Source: Bacillus sp. BHET2
GTDB lineage: Bacteria; Bacillota; Bacilli; Bacillales; Bacillaceae_B
NCBI RefSeq assembly: GCF_005938125.1
Contig: NZ_VCQN01000003.1
Coordinates: forward strand, 310,001 to 374,000
Reading direction: 5' to 3'
Length of the DNA stretch: 64,000 nt
Made by a program: the position numbers and the translations under genes. The notes under the pieces were generated by a model that saw only the letters and a list, made by a program, of their open reading frames with translations, was not told the DNA's origin and did no database searches. Positions 1 to 8,179 of this stretch are shown piece after piece. The first letter of the stretch is position 1; each line of letters begins with the position of its first letter.

Positions 1-15
1 AAGGAGAGAGGACTC

Positions 16-198
16 TTGGGTAAAGCAATCAATGATAATAACTCACAAGTGAGTTATTTAAAACAACGCCTTAACCTTTTCGTCGACGTTCTGGACTCAA
101 TCGACCCTGAACAAACTGATATTGACGATATCGATCGCCTAATCGCTATGATCGATGACATAGAAGTGAAATGCGAGCAGTTTAAGAAAAGTGAGTAG
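16..198 (+). CDS. SE1561 family small protein
   Basis: A 60-residue acidic, helical protein that resembles the small conserved SE1561 family of Firmicutes. Its function is not known. It starts with TTG, supported by AAGGAG nine bases upstream at the very edge of the window. Seven of nine residues in the centre are acidic or isoleucine (TDIDDIDRLI), which suggests an amphipathic helix. There is no signal peptide or membrane segment. An intrinsic terminator follows directly, so it is the last gene of its transcript. The family call rests on recalled similarity, not on a catalytic motif. Confidence 0.75.
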   Translation: MGKAINDNNSQVSYLKQRLNLFVDVLDSIDPEQTDIDDIDRLIAMIDDIEVKCEQFKKSE

Positions 199-199
199 G

Positions 200-226
200 A
201 GTCCTGGTATGGGGCTCTTTTTTTTA
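200..226 (+). terminator. Intrinsic terminator after SE1561 gene
   Basis: A short GAG-TCC / GGG-GCTC hairpin is followed by eight or more T. It begins two bases after the upstream stop codon. Confidence 0.7.
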
Positions 227-237
227 GGGACGGACCT
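226..237. repeat. GGGACGGACC dispersed repeat, single arm
   Basis: One copy of the AGGGACGGACCT word, which recurs many times in this window, sits directly on the T-run of the preceding terminator. No inverted partner is seen nearby. Confidence 0.6.
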
Positions 238-284
238 TGGCGATCGAGGGTGACGGTTTGCGGGTTTGACGTGTTATGTAGAAC

Positions 285-405
285 GGTCGATATACGGGTA
301 GTTTCGGTCGGTAAATTGAAATTATGGTCTATAAAATGAAGATAAGGTCGATATATTGAAAAAACGGTCGATATTTCCCCACAACGGTCGATAAATCATA
401 CATTC
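285..405. repeat. 20-bp periodic AT-rich array, locus 1
   Basis: Six GGTCG/GGTCT-headed units begin at 285, 306, 326, 346, 366 and 386, so the period is 20 bp after one 21-bp step. The unit reads roughly GGTCGATATATTGAAAAAAC. In reverse complement it resembles the units at 37.46 kb and 39.39 kb. No gene is seen between 199 and 504 apart from this array and the repeat word before it. Confidence 0.7.
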
Positions 406-504
406 CATTCCAGCGCCCCACAAGACAACAATGCACAAGCAGGATTTCCTTACCGATATGTCTAACTTTAATAGAACACTACCTATTAAAGGAGCGACAT
501 CCCC

Positions 505-951
505 ATGATCATCACACCCATTGAAAAACATCAAAGCGAACAAGCAAAAAACGTCATCCTGTCCGGATTCCTTGAGCGATTCGGATTCATCGATCACACC
601 TTGAATCCCGATATCCTTGACATCACACTTGAATACGACGGCACGCAGCATCATTTTTTTGTCGGAAAGGAAAAGGACAATATCATTTGTACCGGAGCGA
701 TCAGAAAAGAAACAGAAGATACATATCAGATTGTCCGGATGTCGGTGCTCTCCCCCTTCAGAAAACGTGGACTCGGCCGTATCATGCTCAAATTTTTGGA
801 AGAAAAAGCCCATACATTAGGAGCACGCAAACTCAACCTTGAAACGAACAAAAAGTGGGCGGATGCCATCCAATTTTACAAAAAGAACGGCTACATATAT
901 AAGGAAGAAGATGAAATGTCGTGTTATTTCGAGAAGGAAATTCCATTGTGA
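505..951 (+). CDS. GNAT family N-acetyltransferase
   Basis: This 148-residue protein has the single-domain GNAT fold and should transfer an acetyl group from acetyl-CoA to an amine; the substrate cannot be told. The acetyl-CoA pyrophosphate-binding signature R-x-x-G-L-G (RKRGLG) lies near residue 95, followed by a typical helix (LKFLEEKAHTLGA) and the C-terminal N-xx-A-xx-FY-xx-GY motif. AAAGGAG lies about eleven bases before the ATG. It stands alone between the 20-bp array and the fumarase promoter. Confidence 0.85.
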   Translation: MIITPIEKHQSEQAKNVILSGFLERFGFIDHTLNPDILDITLEYDGTQHHFFVGKEKDNIICTGAIRKETEDTYQIVRMSVLSPFRKRGLGRIMLKFLEEKAHTLGARKLNLETNKKWADAIQFYKKNGYIYKEEDEMSCYFEKEIPL

Positions 952-957
952 AATCCC

Positions 958-986
958 TTTCAATCTCATTCTTATAGGAGTATAAT
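958..986 (+). promoter_or_regulatory. Predicted sigma-A promoter for fumarase
   Basis: A perfect TATAAT -10 (981-986) lies 17 bp after a weak TTTCAA -35 (958-963). It is about 48 bp upstream of the fumarase start. Confidence 0.5.
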
Positions 987-1033
987 AATGAATGAAAATT
1001 GAGACTGTTTGAGATCTTTAGAGGGGGAGAATG

Positions 1034-2590
1034 ATGAATAAAGAGACATTACAGCAAAGTATGTACGATTTGATTGTGGAAACGTCCACGAATCTGCCAA
1101 AGGATGTCAGGCGTGCGATCCGCTCTGCGAAGGCACGTGAGAACGCCGGGACGCGTGCAGCGATGAGCTTGGATACGATTTCAAATAATGTGAAGATGGC
1201 GGATGACAATGTATCCCCGATTTGTCAGGATACAGGTCTTCCAACTTTTAAAATAAAAACACCGGTCGACGTGAATCAGCTAGAGATCAAAGAAGCTATC
1301 TATGCGGCCATGGTACAGGCGACAAAGGATGGTAAGCTTCGTCCAAACTCCGTAGATTCATTGACAGGGGCAAACTCCGGTGACAATCTGGGTCTTGGTA
1401 CACCTGTCATCAAGTTTGAGCAGTGGGAAAAGGATTATATCGACGCGCGCCTGATCTTAAAAGGCGGGGGTTGCGAAAATAAAAATATTCAGTACAGTCT
1501 TCCGTGTGAGCTTGAAGGACTGGGCCGTGCCGGGCGGGACCTTGATGGGATCCGTAAATGTGTGATGCATTCGGTGTACCAGGCACAAGGGCAAGGCTGT
1601 AGCGCTGGATTCATTGGTGTCGGCATCGGGGGAGACCGTTCTTCTGGCTATGATTTGGCAAAAGCACAACTATTCCGCTCCGTTGAAGACGAAAACCCCA
1701 ATGAAGATCTTCGCAAGTTGGAAGAGTATGTGATGGACAATGCCAACGAGCTTGGAATTGGAACCATGGGCTTCGGTGGGGAAACGACTTTGCTTGGATG
1801 TAAAGTAGGGGTCATGAATCGTATCCCAGCAAGCTTCTTCGTATCGGTTGCTTATAACTGCTGGGCGTTCCGTCGTTTAGGCGTGAAGCTTGATGTGGAG
1901 TCTGGAGGCATCGACGATTGGTTTTATCAGGAAGGGGATAAGATTGATCTGACCCAAGGATCTGAGGCGGAGCTTGAAACGGCAGCTGCATTATCAGAAG
2001 AACAACCTAATGTGGTGGTACTGGAAGCACCAATCACGGAAGAGAAAATCCGTGAATTGAGAGTGGGAGATGTAGTTCACATCAATGGCCGTATGTATAC
2101 AGGTCGTGACGCAATCCACAAGCATCTGAGCGAAAACGATGCCCCGGTTGATCTTGATGGACAGATTATTTACCACTGTGGGCCAGTTATGCTAAAAGAC
2201 GAAGAGGGCAACTGGCATGTGAAAGCTGCGGGCCCGACAACATCGATTCGCGAGGAGCCTTACCAAGGTGACATTATGAAGCGGTTCGGTATCCGTGCGG
2301 TTATCGGTAAAGGCGGCATGGGCCCGAATACATTGGCTGCCTTAAAGGACCATGGTGGAGTGTACTTGAATGCGATTGGTGGAGCGGCCCAGTATTATGC
2401 TGATTGTATCAAGGGAGTAGATGGTGTGGACTTGATGCAGTTCGGTATCCCTGAAGCAATGTGGCATTTAACTGTCGAAGGCTTCACGGCGGTCGTGACG
2501 ATGGACTCCCATGGGAACAGTCTTCATGAAGAAGTGGATAAATCATCATTGGAAAAATTGGCTCAGTTTAAAGAACCTGTTTTTAAATAA
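1034..2590 (+). CDS. fumA: Class I fumarate hydratase
   Basis: An iron-sulfur class I fumarase that interconverts fumarate and malate in the cytosolic TCA cycle. The alpha and beta parts are fused, as in single-chain FumA/FumB enzymes, and the length of about 518 residues fits. Three cysteine motifs expected to hold the [4Fe-4S] cluster are visible: ICQDTG (C64), QGCSAG (about residue 189) and LLGCKVG (about 257). The C-terminal part has the GKGGMG and FGIPEAMW motifs of the beta region. Two tandem ATG codons (1031, 1034) follow GAGGGGGAG; the second is better spaced. It is monocistronic between a sigma-A-like promoter and a strong terminator. Confidence 0.95.
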   Translation: MNKETLQQSMYDLIVETSTNLPKDVRRAIRSAKARENAGTRAAMSLDTISNNVKMADDNVSPICQDTGLPTFKIKTPVDVNQLEIKEAIYAAMVQATKDGKLRPNSVDSLTGANSGDNLGLGTPVIKFEQWEKDYIDARLILKGGGCENKNIQYSLPCELEGLGRAGRDLDGIRKCVMHSVYQAQGQGCSAGFIGVGIGGDRSSGYDLAKAQLFRSVEDENPNEDLRKLEEYVMDNANELGIGTMGFGGETTLLGCKVGVMNRIPASFFVSVAYNCWAFRRLGVKLDVESGGIDDWFYQEGDKIDLTQGSEAELETAAALSEEQPNVVVLEAPITEEKIRELRVGDVVHINGRMYTGRDAIHKHLSENDAPVDLDGQIIYHCGPVMLKDEEGNWHVKAAGPTTSIREEPYQGDIMKRFGIRAVIGKGGMGPNTLAALKDHGGVYLNAIGGAAQYYADCIKGVDGVDLMQFGIPEAMWHLTVEGFTAVVTMDSHGNSLHEEVDKSSLEKLAQFKEPVFK

Positions 2591-2599
2591 GAAAATGGA

Positions 2600-2632
2600 A
2601 CCATCTCGCACAAGCTGCGGGGTGGTTTTTTT
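2600..2632 (+). terminator. Intrinsic terminator after fumarase
   Basis: An 11-bp stem (ACCATCTCGCA with TGCGGGGTGGT, including G-T pairs) is followed by seven T. It begins ten bases after the stop codon. Confidence 0.9.
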
Positions 2633-2718
2633 GATGGGTAATTATGTTAATATAAGTGAAGAAATGAAACTTTACCACAAGTAAATCCGTATGACATACA
2701 AACAAAACTTGGAGGGCT

Positions 2719-3291
2719 ATGATGATTTTTAATAAAATGCTTGGTATGTTGATTTTAACGTTGATGGTCTTATTGACAGGGTGTGGAAGCAATCCGGAAA
2801 AGCAAGCGGATATCACCTCCATCGAGGATGTAAGTATGGATACTTTAAAAGAAAATAGCGGAACCTATGTAGGAGATAACTCGAAGGTACAGGCGATCCT
2901 TCAAGAACTGCCTGGTGGTGAAACAATCAAGGAGATTGACCTATCAGGTGAGATGGTGAAAGTGACGTATGGTTATAAGGAAGGGAAACTGTCTGAAAAC
3001 GATGTGAATGAATACTGGTTTGACGGTACCAACGTCAACAGAAAGAACTTTTACTTCAACGCCATCTATTTGACTCTCCTTGTTCCAAACGCAAAGGAAT
3101 ATCACTTCACCGTCGACGAATCGATGGTTTCCGTCACAAGGGACAAAATGGTCGCAGGTCTTTCCAAAGAATTCAGCGACTTCCCAAAAGAAGAAAACAT
3201 CTGGGACAAAAAAACCGTTGCCTCATTCATCGATAAACATCAAGGAAAACTGACCGAAATGGCAACAAAGTATCAAACTTTTTTTGAGTAG
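2719..3291 (+). CDS. DUF4825 domain lipoprotein
   Basis: A predicted membrane-anchored lipoprotein of 190 residues. The N-terminus has a hydrophobic stretch and a lipobox LTGC, so the mature chain would start at Cys22. The mature part resembles DUF4825 (motifs VGDNSKV, YGYKEG, FNAIYLTLLVPNA, YHFTVDES), found in lipoproteins and N-terminal to M56-type regulators in Bacilli; the function is unknown. GGAGGG lies just before paired ATG codons. It is a single gene followed by a GGGACGGACC copy. Confidence 0.8.
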   Translation: MMIFNKMLGMLILTLMVLLTGCGSNPEKQADITSIEDVSMDTLKENSGTYVGDNSKVQAILQELPGGETIKEIDLSGEMVKVTYGYKEGKLSENDVNEYWFDGTNVNRKNFYFNAIYLTLLVPNAKEYHFTVDESMVSVTRDKMVAGLSKEFSDFPKEENIWDKKTVASFIDKHQGKLTEMATKYQTFFE

Positions 3292-3303
3292 AGGGACGGA
3301 CCT
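3291..3303. repeat. GGGACGGACC dispersed repeat
   Basis: GAGGGACGGACCT overlaps the last base of the preceding stop codon. No inverted partner is present. Between here and the next gene there is a loose 21-bp periodicity (CG dinucleotides near 3325, 3346, 3367) that may belong to another degenerate array. Confidence 0.55.
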
Positions 3304-3532
3304 TTATTTTTGTTCACAATTGAACGCAACAACGGTTATAAGTCACGGAACAAACGCTAAAAGTTCCGCAATAAGCGACCCAAGTGAAGATTTCACCCTC
3401 AAAAATAATCTTTTTAACTCGCTTTTGTTTAAAAAAATCGCATGAACATCCATTTTTGGATACTATTAGTACACATGAATCCTTCCCGTTCTCAAAAACT
3501 AAAGGAAACGGAAGTGAAAGAAGGGTTCAATT

Positions 3533-4309
3533 TTGCGGAAATCACTATATGTGTTAATAATAGCGTCCATCTTAGTATTGCTCATCCCGGCCCAAGCATA
3601 TGCAGTCTCGAATAATCCAATCGGCTGGGGTTTTAAAAAGAGTCAAAATGAAGTACAGCCGGAAGCGGGTGCTGCGTATGACGAGCTCCTTGAGAAATAC
3701 GATGCCTTCTACAAAGGCTCACCAGATAAAAAAGTACTATACGTCACATTCGATAACGGGTATGAAAATGGCTATACCGAGAAGATTCTCAATGTACTAA
3801 AGCAGGAAAAAGTACCAGCCACGTTCTTCGTGACAGGGCATTATCTGCTGAGTGCTGAGGACCTGGTGAAGCGGATGGTAAAAGAGGGGCATATCATCGG
3901 AAACCATTCCTGGCATCACCCGGATTTCACCGCAAGCACTGACCAAAAAATTCGAGAAGAGCTTGAAAAAGTGAAAGTGAAAACGAAAGAATTAACCGGG
4001 CAGAAAGAAATGAAGTATCTGCGTCCGCCAAGAGGCGTCTTCTCTGAACGCACTCTCCAAATCGCAAAAGAAGAGGGGTATACCCACGTCTTCTGGTCGG
4101 TTGCCTTCATTGATTGGAAGACCGATCAACAAAAAGGCTGGCAATACTCTTATGACAACATCATGTCTCAAGCCCATCCCGGCGCCATTATCCTTCTGCA
4201 CTCCGTCTCCAAAGACAACGCAGACGCATTGGAAAAAGCCATCCAAGACCTCAAAAAACGAGGATACACATTCAAAAGCCTGGACGAGCACCCAATGATG
4301 AAAAAATAA
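3533..4309 (+). CDS. pdaA: Delta-lactam-biosynthetic de-N-acetylase
   Basis: A NodB-type polysaccharide deacetylase of 258 residues matching PdaA, which removes acetyl groups from N-acetylmuramate during spore cortex muramic-delta-lactam synthesis. A signal peptide (residues 1-24, ending AYA) directs export. The family motifs are present: TFDNG (the N is typical of PdaA), HSWHHPD for metal binding, RPPRG and ILLHS. The N-terminal NNPIGWGFKKS segment is also characteristic. Translation starts at TTG after AGAAGGG; no in-frame ATG exists upstream. A forespore sigma-G promoter is expected but was not confidently located. Confidence 0.92.
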   Translation: MRKSLYVLIIASILVLLIPAQAYAVSNNPIGWGFKKSQNEVQPEAGAAYDELLEKYDAFYKGSPDKKVLYVTFDNGYENGYTEKILNVLKQEKVPATFFVTGHYLLSAEDLVKRMVKEGHIIGNHSWHHPDFTASTDQKIREELEKVKVKTKELTGQKEMKYLRPPRGVFSERTLQIAKEEGYTHVFWSVAFIDWKTDQQKGWQYSYDNIMSQAHPGAIILLHSVSKDNADALEKAIQDLKKRGYTFKSLDEHPMMKK

Positions 4310-4310
4310 G

Positions 4311-4364
4311 AGGGACGGACCTTCATTCCTAGGACCTGGTCCTAGGAATTGAGGTCCGTCCCCT
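4311..4364. repeat. Palindromic GGGACGGACC repeat (pair)
   Basis: A near-perfect 54-bp palindrome: AGGGACGGACCT and GAGGTCCGTCCC flank inner arms ATTCCTAGGACC / GGTCCTAGGAAT. It lies directly after the pdaA stop codon and could act as a terminator in both directions. Confidence 0.85.
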
Positions 4365-4375
4365 TAATGAGACTC

Positions 4376-4650
4376 TTATCCACTCCCATCGAACTCCATT
4401 TCATGAATGGTCCCATCCCCTTCATCCGTATAGCTGGCGATTCGGATTTTATCAGGTGCGCCTTCTTTTACATTATCGAGAAATTCGAATATCTCTCGAG
4501 ATTCTTTATTTCCCCATGTGTATCCATCACAACCACATCCGTTGCCGTGGGTTCATACGCATTCATCTTTCCGCCGGTACCAATCTCGACCTGATCCCCA
4601 AGCTTTGAACAGCATGCAAAACCAATTCCCAGGAATAGTCCAATAATCAA
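4376..4650 (-). pseudogene. DUF4362 lipoprotein, frameshifted
   Basis: The reverse strand encodes a lipoprotein-like N-terminus (GFACC lipobox), then DVVVMDTHGEIKNLER. A one-base loss shifts the frame near 4487. The remainder, IFEFLDNVKEGAPDKIR and ASYTDEGDGTIHEMEFDG, continues in another frame to the stop. Joined, the parts look like a complete DUF4362 protein. The start is also poor: a TTG directly after a stop codon with no well-placed ribosome binding site. A base-call error could give the same picture. Confidence 0.7.
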
Positions 4651-4699
4651 TCACCTATTTTCCCTTCACTCCACCAGCTCTTAATAAAATCATTAGACT

Positions 4700-4712
4700 T
4701 AGGTCCGTCCCT
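4700..4712. repeat. GGGACGGACC dispersed repeat, reverse orientation
   Basis: AGGTCCGTCCCTA lies upstream of the frameshifted lipoprotein. With the pair at 4.3 kb it brackets that pseudogene. Confidence 0.55.
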
Positions 4713-4741
4713 ATACTACTGGAATTAGACGGTCTATAACG

Positions 4742-4772
4742 TTGATGTGTTACATAGGCGGTGTGCTATAAT
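4742..4772 (+). promoter_or_regulatory. Predicted extended -10 promoter of glycosylase operon
   Basis: TGCTATAAT gives a perfect -10 with an extended TG; TTGATG lies 19 bp upstream. Transcription would begin near 4779, which rules out the upstream ATG at 4747 as the start of the glycosylase. Confidence 0.65.
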
Positions 4773-4806
4773 ACACATACAAGTTTTGTGCGGAAGGGTG
4801 AGGACA

Positions 4807-5676
4807 ATGGTAGTAAGGAATAGTAAGATTGAAGGTCCATATGATTTCGACCGGGTGCTTGAACGATTAGCACTGGATCCGTTAAATGCAGTAGATCGGT
4901 CAGAGCGGAGCGTGAAGGTTCCTTATTATCTCCCGGATGGAGAAGGGGAGGTCATCACGGTACAGGCTGTTGGTACAACCGACGAACCGGAATTCAACAT
5001 AAGCTTTGAGAATGAAGAGGAGATTGACCGAAAGCAACAGCGCATCTCAGACATTTTTCAATGGCAAACAGGTCTTCTTGACATGCACAAGCATTTCCTG
5101 CAAACCGACCTGAAGCCGATTTTCGAAGAACATGTCGGAACACCGATCATGCTTGAATTCGATCCGTTCGCGACCATCGTGAAAAGCATCATACATCAAC
5201 AGCTGAATCTGAAATTCGCCTTTACCCTGACCCACCGGTTTGTCACAAAGTACGGCTGGGAAAAGGACGGGGTATGGTTCTATCCATCCTCTGAAAAAAT
5301 AGCGGGTCTCACAGTGGAAGAACTCCGAGAGCTTCAATTCAGTCAGCGAAAAGCAGAGTATGTGATTGGACTCGGAGAAAAGGTTTCAAATGGCGATCTC
5401 GATTTGGCACAATTATCCCAACTTCCTGACGAAGAGGTCATTAAAGAACTTACGAAAATCCGTGGCATTGGTCCTTGGACAGCCCAAAGCTTCTTATTAT
5501 TTGGGTTGGGGCGGCCGAATCTTTTTCCGAAAGCGGATATCGGTATTCAAAACGCCATCAAAAAATTATTCGGGATGGACGAAAAGCCAACCATGGACGA
5601 ACTGGATCAATTCAGCGCGGCTTGGCATCCTTATTTAAGCTATGCATCCTTGTATTTATGGAGAAGTATTGAATAG
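4807..5676 (+). CDS. DNA-3-methyladenine glycosylase (AlkA/YfjP-like)
   Basis: A helix-hairpin-helix base-excision repair glycosylase of about 289 residues that removes alkylated purines. The hairpin motif is LTKIRGIGPWTAQSF and the catalytic aspartate lies in FPKADIGIQ, as in AlkA. The N-terminal half contains a TBP-like AlkA_N region, and FDPFATIVKSIIHQQLN is the standard HhH-GPD entry helix. The ATG at 4807 follows GAAGGGTGAGG and lies after the predicted transcription start. The next gene begins 15 bases after the stop; the same gene pair (yfjP-yfjO) is recalled from B. subtilis. Confidence 0.9.
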   Translation: MVVRNSKIEGPYDFDRVLERLALDPLNAVDRSERSVKVPYYLPDGEGEVITVQAVGTTDEPEFNISFENEEEIDRKQQRISDIFQWQTGLLDMHKHFLQTDLKPIFEEHVGTPIMLEFDPFATIVKSIIHQQLNLKFAFTLTHRFVTKYGWEKDGVWFYPSSEKIAGLTVEELRELQFSQRKAEYVIGLGEKVSNGDLDLAQLSQLPDEEVIKELTKIRGIGPWTAQSFLLFGLGRPNLFPKADIGIQNAIKKLFGMDEKPTMDELDQFSAAWHPYLSYASLYLWRSIE

Positions 5677-5691
5677 AACGGACGTGAACCA

Positions 5692-7092
5692 ATGAAAAAA
5701 CAATATGAAAAAAAGCAACAAAGCAATGAAGTGAAAATTGAGCTGAAACAGCAGTTTCCTCTGACTATAAAAAAGATCGGAATCAACGGTGAAGGAGTCG
5801 GATTCTTCAAGCGCAAGATCGTCTTCGTGCCAGGTGCCCTTGCAGGTGAAGAAGTGGTTGTCGAAGTGACCAAGGTCCACCCAAAATTCACAGAAGCCCG
5901 TATCAAAAAAATACGGAAGAAGTCTCCTCAGCGAACGAAAGCTCCGTGCCCGGTATATGAACTATGCGGGGGATGTCAGCTTCAGCATCTTTCATACGAT
6001 GGACAGCTTGACGCAAAGCGGGACATTCTGCTCCAATCACTGGAACGACATACGAAGCTCAAGCTTGAAGACATGGATATTCGCCAAACGATGGGAATGG
6101 ACAACCCATGGCATTACAGGAACAAAAGTCAATTTCAAGTGGGCACACAAAATGGTAAAGCGATCGCTGGCCTCTATAGCATGAACTCCAACAAGCTCAT
6201 CGATATCGACGAGTGTATCGTTCAGCACCCACTGACAAATAAAGTGACATCTGAAATTAAACGCATCATCAATGATTTCAATATCCCGGTCTTTGATGAG
6301 AAAAAGAAAATACCGATTATCAAAACAATTGTTACACGTGTAGGTTTTGAAACCGGTGAAGTCCAAGTTGTACTTGTTACAACAGAGAAGAAGATTCCTC
6401 GTAAGGAATTGTTACTCAATGAAATCCAAAAGCGTCTTCCAGAAGTCGTTTCGATTGCCCAAAATATAAACCCTAAAAAAACGGCTCTCGTTTTCGGTGA
6501 CGAAACAATTCATCTGTCAGGAAAAGAAAGCATCGAAGAGCGCCTTGAAGAGTTCACCTATGAACTTTCAGCGCGTGCCTTCTTCCAGCTCAACCCGATC
6601 CAGACGAGTAAGTTGTACAATGAAGCAAAAAAAGCGGCCGGACTTACAGGCGAAGAAAAAGTTGTCGATGCTTACTGTGGAGTCGGGACGATTGGTCTTT
6701 GGCTTGCTGACGGTGCGAAAGAGATCCGCGGTATGGATGTCATCAAGGAAGGAATCGATGACGCGAAGAAGAACGCGAAGAAGTTTGGTGTCAATCATGC
6801 CGAGTACTTTGTAGGCGGTGCTGAAACGCTCATGCCGCAGTGGAAAAATGAAGGCTGGCGTCCGGATGTAGTCGTAGTCGACCCTCCAAGAACCGGATGC
6901 GACAACAAGCTACTTGATACACTTAAAGAGGTGAAACCAAAAACATTCGTCTATGTTTCCTGTAACCCTTCCACTTTGGCAAAAGATATTGATTTTCTGA
7001 AGAAACAGTATCGTGTCGAGTATTTGCAGCCTGTGGATATGTTCCCGCAGACGGCTCATGTGGAAGTTGTGGCGAAGCTTGTGTTGAAATAA
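5692..7092 (+). CDS. rlmD: 23S rRNA (uracil-C5)-methyltransferase, RlmD/YfjO family
   Basis: A 466-residue TrmA/RumA-family enzyme that methylates C5 of uracil in 23S rRNA using SAM. An N-terminal TRAM domain binds [13 protein letters not shown] with a later cysteine in DECIVQHP should hold an iron-sulfur cluster. The SAM motif is [13 protein letters not shown], the catalytic region DPPRTGC, and the nucleophile cysteine is in [11 protein letters not shown]. Bacilli carry more than one homologue, so whether it modifies U1939, U747 or another position cannot be decided. It is probably cotranscribed with the upstream glycosylase and ends at a strong terminator. Confidence 0.9.
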   Translation: MKKQYEKKQQSNEVKIELKQQFPLTIKKIGINGEGVGFFKRKIVFVPGALAGEEVVVEVTKVHPKFTEARIKKIRKKSPQRTKAPCPVYELCGGCQLQHLSYDGQLDAKRDILLQSLERHTKLKLEDMDIRQTMGMDNPWHYRNKSQFQVGTQNGKAIAGLYSMNSNKLIDIDECIVQHPLTNKVTSEIKRIINDFNIPVFDEKKKIPIIKTIVTRVGFETGEVQVVLVTTEKKIPRKELLLNEIQKRLPEVVSIAQNINPKKTALVFGDETIHLSGKESIEERLEEFTYELSARAFFQLNPIQTSKLYNEAKKAAGLTGEEKVVDAYCGVGTIGLWLADGAKEIRGMDVIKEGIDDAKKNAKKFGVNHAEYFVGGAETLMPQWKNEGWRPDVVVVDPPRTGCDNKLLDTLKEVKPKTFVYVSCNPSTLAKDIDFLKKQYRVEYLQPVDMFPQTAHVEVVAKLVLK

Positions 7093-7131
7093 CTAGTGAA
7101 CAAGTTCGAATTCTATTTTCAAAGATATTCT

Positions 7132-7170
7132 AAAAAGGGTACCAAATCGATTTGATTTGATACCCTTTTT
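7132..7170 (+). terminator. Intrinsic terminator after rlmD
   Basis: AAAGGGTACCAAATC pairs with GATTTGATACCCTTT and ends in a T-run. It also serves the convergent reverse-strand gene through the A-run on the other side. Confidence 0.9.
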
Positions 7171-7184
7171 GTATAGAGATCTCT

Positions 7185-7948
7185 TTACTCAATCGAGCCC
7201 CTCGTATGCTTATACATTTCCACAACAGCCTGATCAATTTCATCCCTCGACATTCTCATCGCATTCGCGGATCTTTCGTATCCGATTTCTGTCTTTCCTT
7301 CCTTTAAATCATTGAAAATCGCATCGGCAAAATCATCGACTGGTGCGCCGAAAGTATGGAGACCGACTCCTCCTAAATCTGTGTTCACGGCAGGCGGAGC
7401 CACTTCTATCACTTCAATGGACGTTTCTGCAAGCTGTTGTCTGATGCTTGTGGAAAAGGAATGAAGTGCTGCCTTTGTAGCTGAATAAATAGGTGCAATC
7501 GCCATAGGGGTGTGTAGGCAAGTCCTGATGTGACATTCAAGATAGCTGCATAGGTTTTGTCCTGGAAGTATGGCGCAAACAGTAAAGCAAGGTGCATTGG
7601 TGCTTCCATATTTGCCGTGATTTCTTTGTTGTAATAGCTCCAATAATCTTTCGCATCTGTTTTGAGCACGTGATAACGCTGTTGAATGCCGGCGTTGTTC
7701 ACGAGCACATTCACGTCAGGATAATGAGTCGTGACCCATTCAAACAAGTTTACACGTTCAGATTCCACCGTCACATCGCATACTCTGGTAAAGATTTGAG
7801 GATATTTCTTTTTTGCTTCCTCAAGCTTATCCACACTTCTTCCACAAATGATGACCTGATTCAGATTCTTCATGAAACGCTCTGCAAATGAAAAGCCGAT
7901 TCCAGAGCCGCCTCCGGTTATTAATATCGTGTTTCCAGTTAGGTTCAT
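7185..7948 (-). pseudogene. Short-chain dehydrogenase (DltE-like), frameshifted
   Basis: The N-terminal two thirds has the Rossmann motif TGGGSGIG, CDVT and the LVNNAGIQQR motif, then NVTSGLAYTP. At a CCCC run (7507-7510 on the forward strand) the frame changes by one base. The rest, PIYSATKAALHSF with the catalytic YxxxK and the C-terminal region, reads in the other frame. Joined, the parts give a normal SDR of about 250 residues. Either it is inactivated or the C-run holds a base-call error. The start ATG has GAGG-like Shine-Dalgarno support. Confidence 0.8.
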
Positions 7949-8118
7949 AAACCATTCCTCACTTCTGGGTAGTTTCTTTACTTAGCATTTATTTTAATAG
8001 CCAAAATGAAATAATGCGAACCTTAGAACTCAATCTCTTTTATTTCTAAAATTAGTTATAATATAAACAAACGAAATGTTAATATGTTTGTAAAAATATA
8101 AACATAATTTAAAAACGT

Positions 8119-8147
8119 TTGTTAAAATAATAAAAGCGTAGTATGAT
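8119..8147 (+). promoter_or_regulatory. Predicted promoter with flanking ACAAACG repeats
   Basis: TTGTTA and TATGAT are separated by 17 bp. AAACAAACG (8065-8073) and its inverse CGTTTGTT (8116-8123), with another GTTTGT at 8086-8091, surround the -35 and may be an operator. Confidence 0.6.
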
Positions 8148-8179
8148 GATATCAATCGAAATGAACATGGAGGATTTCT

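Noticed and set aside
322-813. 163-codon reverse frame opposite the first GNAT
   Set aside because: It overlaps the GNAT gene and the 20-bp array; the GNAT has clear motifs and a ribosome binding site.
2583-2822. Reverse-strand frame between fumarase and the DUF4825 gene
   Set aside because: It covers a terminator and the signal peptide of the forward gene; it is a shadow frame.
3430-3480. Sigma-G promoter for pdaA
   Set aside because: GGATACTA resembles a sigma-G -10, but no acceptable -35 lies at the right distance.
4992-5337. Reverse frames inside the glycosylase gene
   Set aside because: Antisense shadows of a gene with full motif support.
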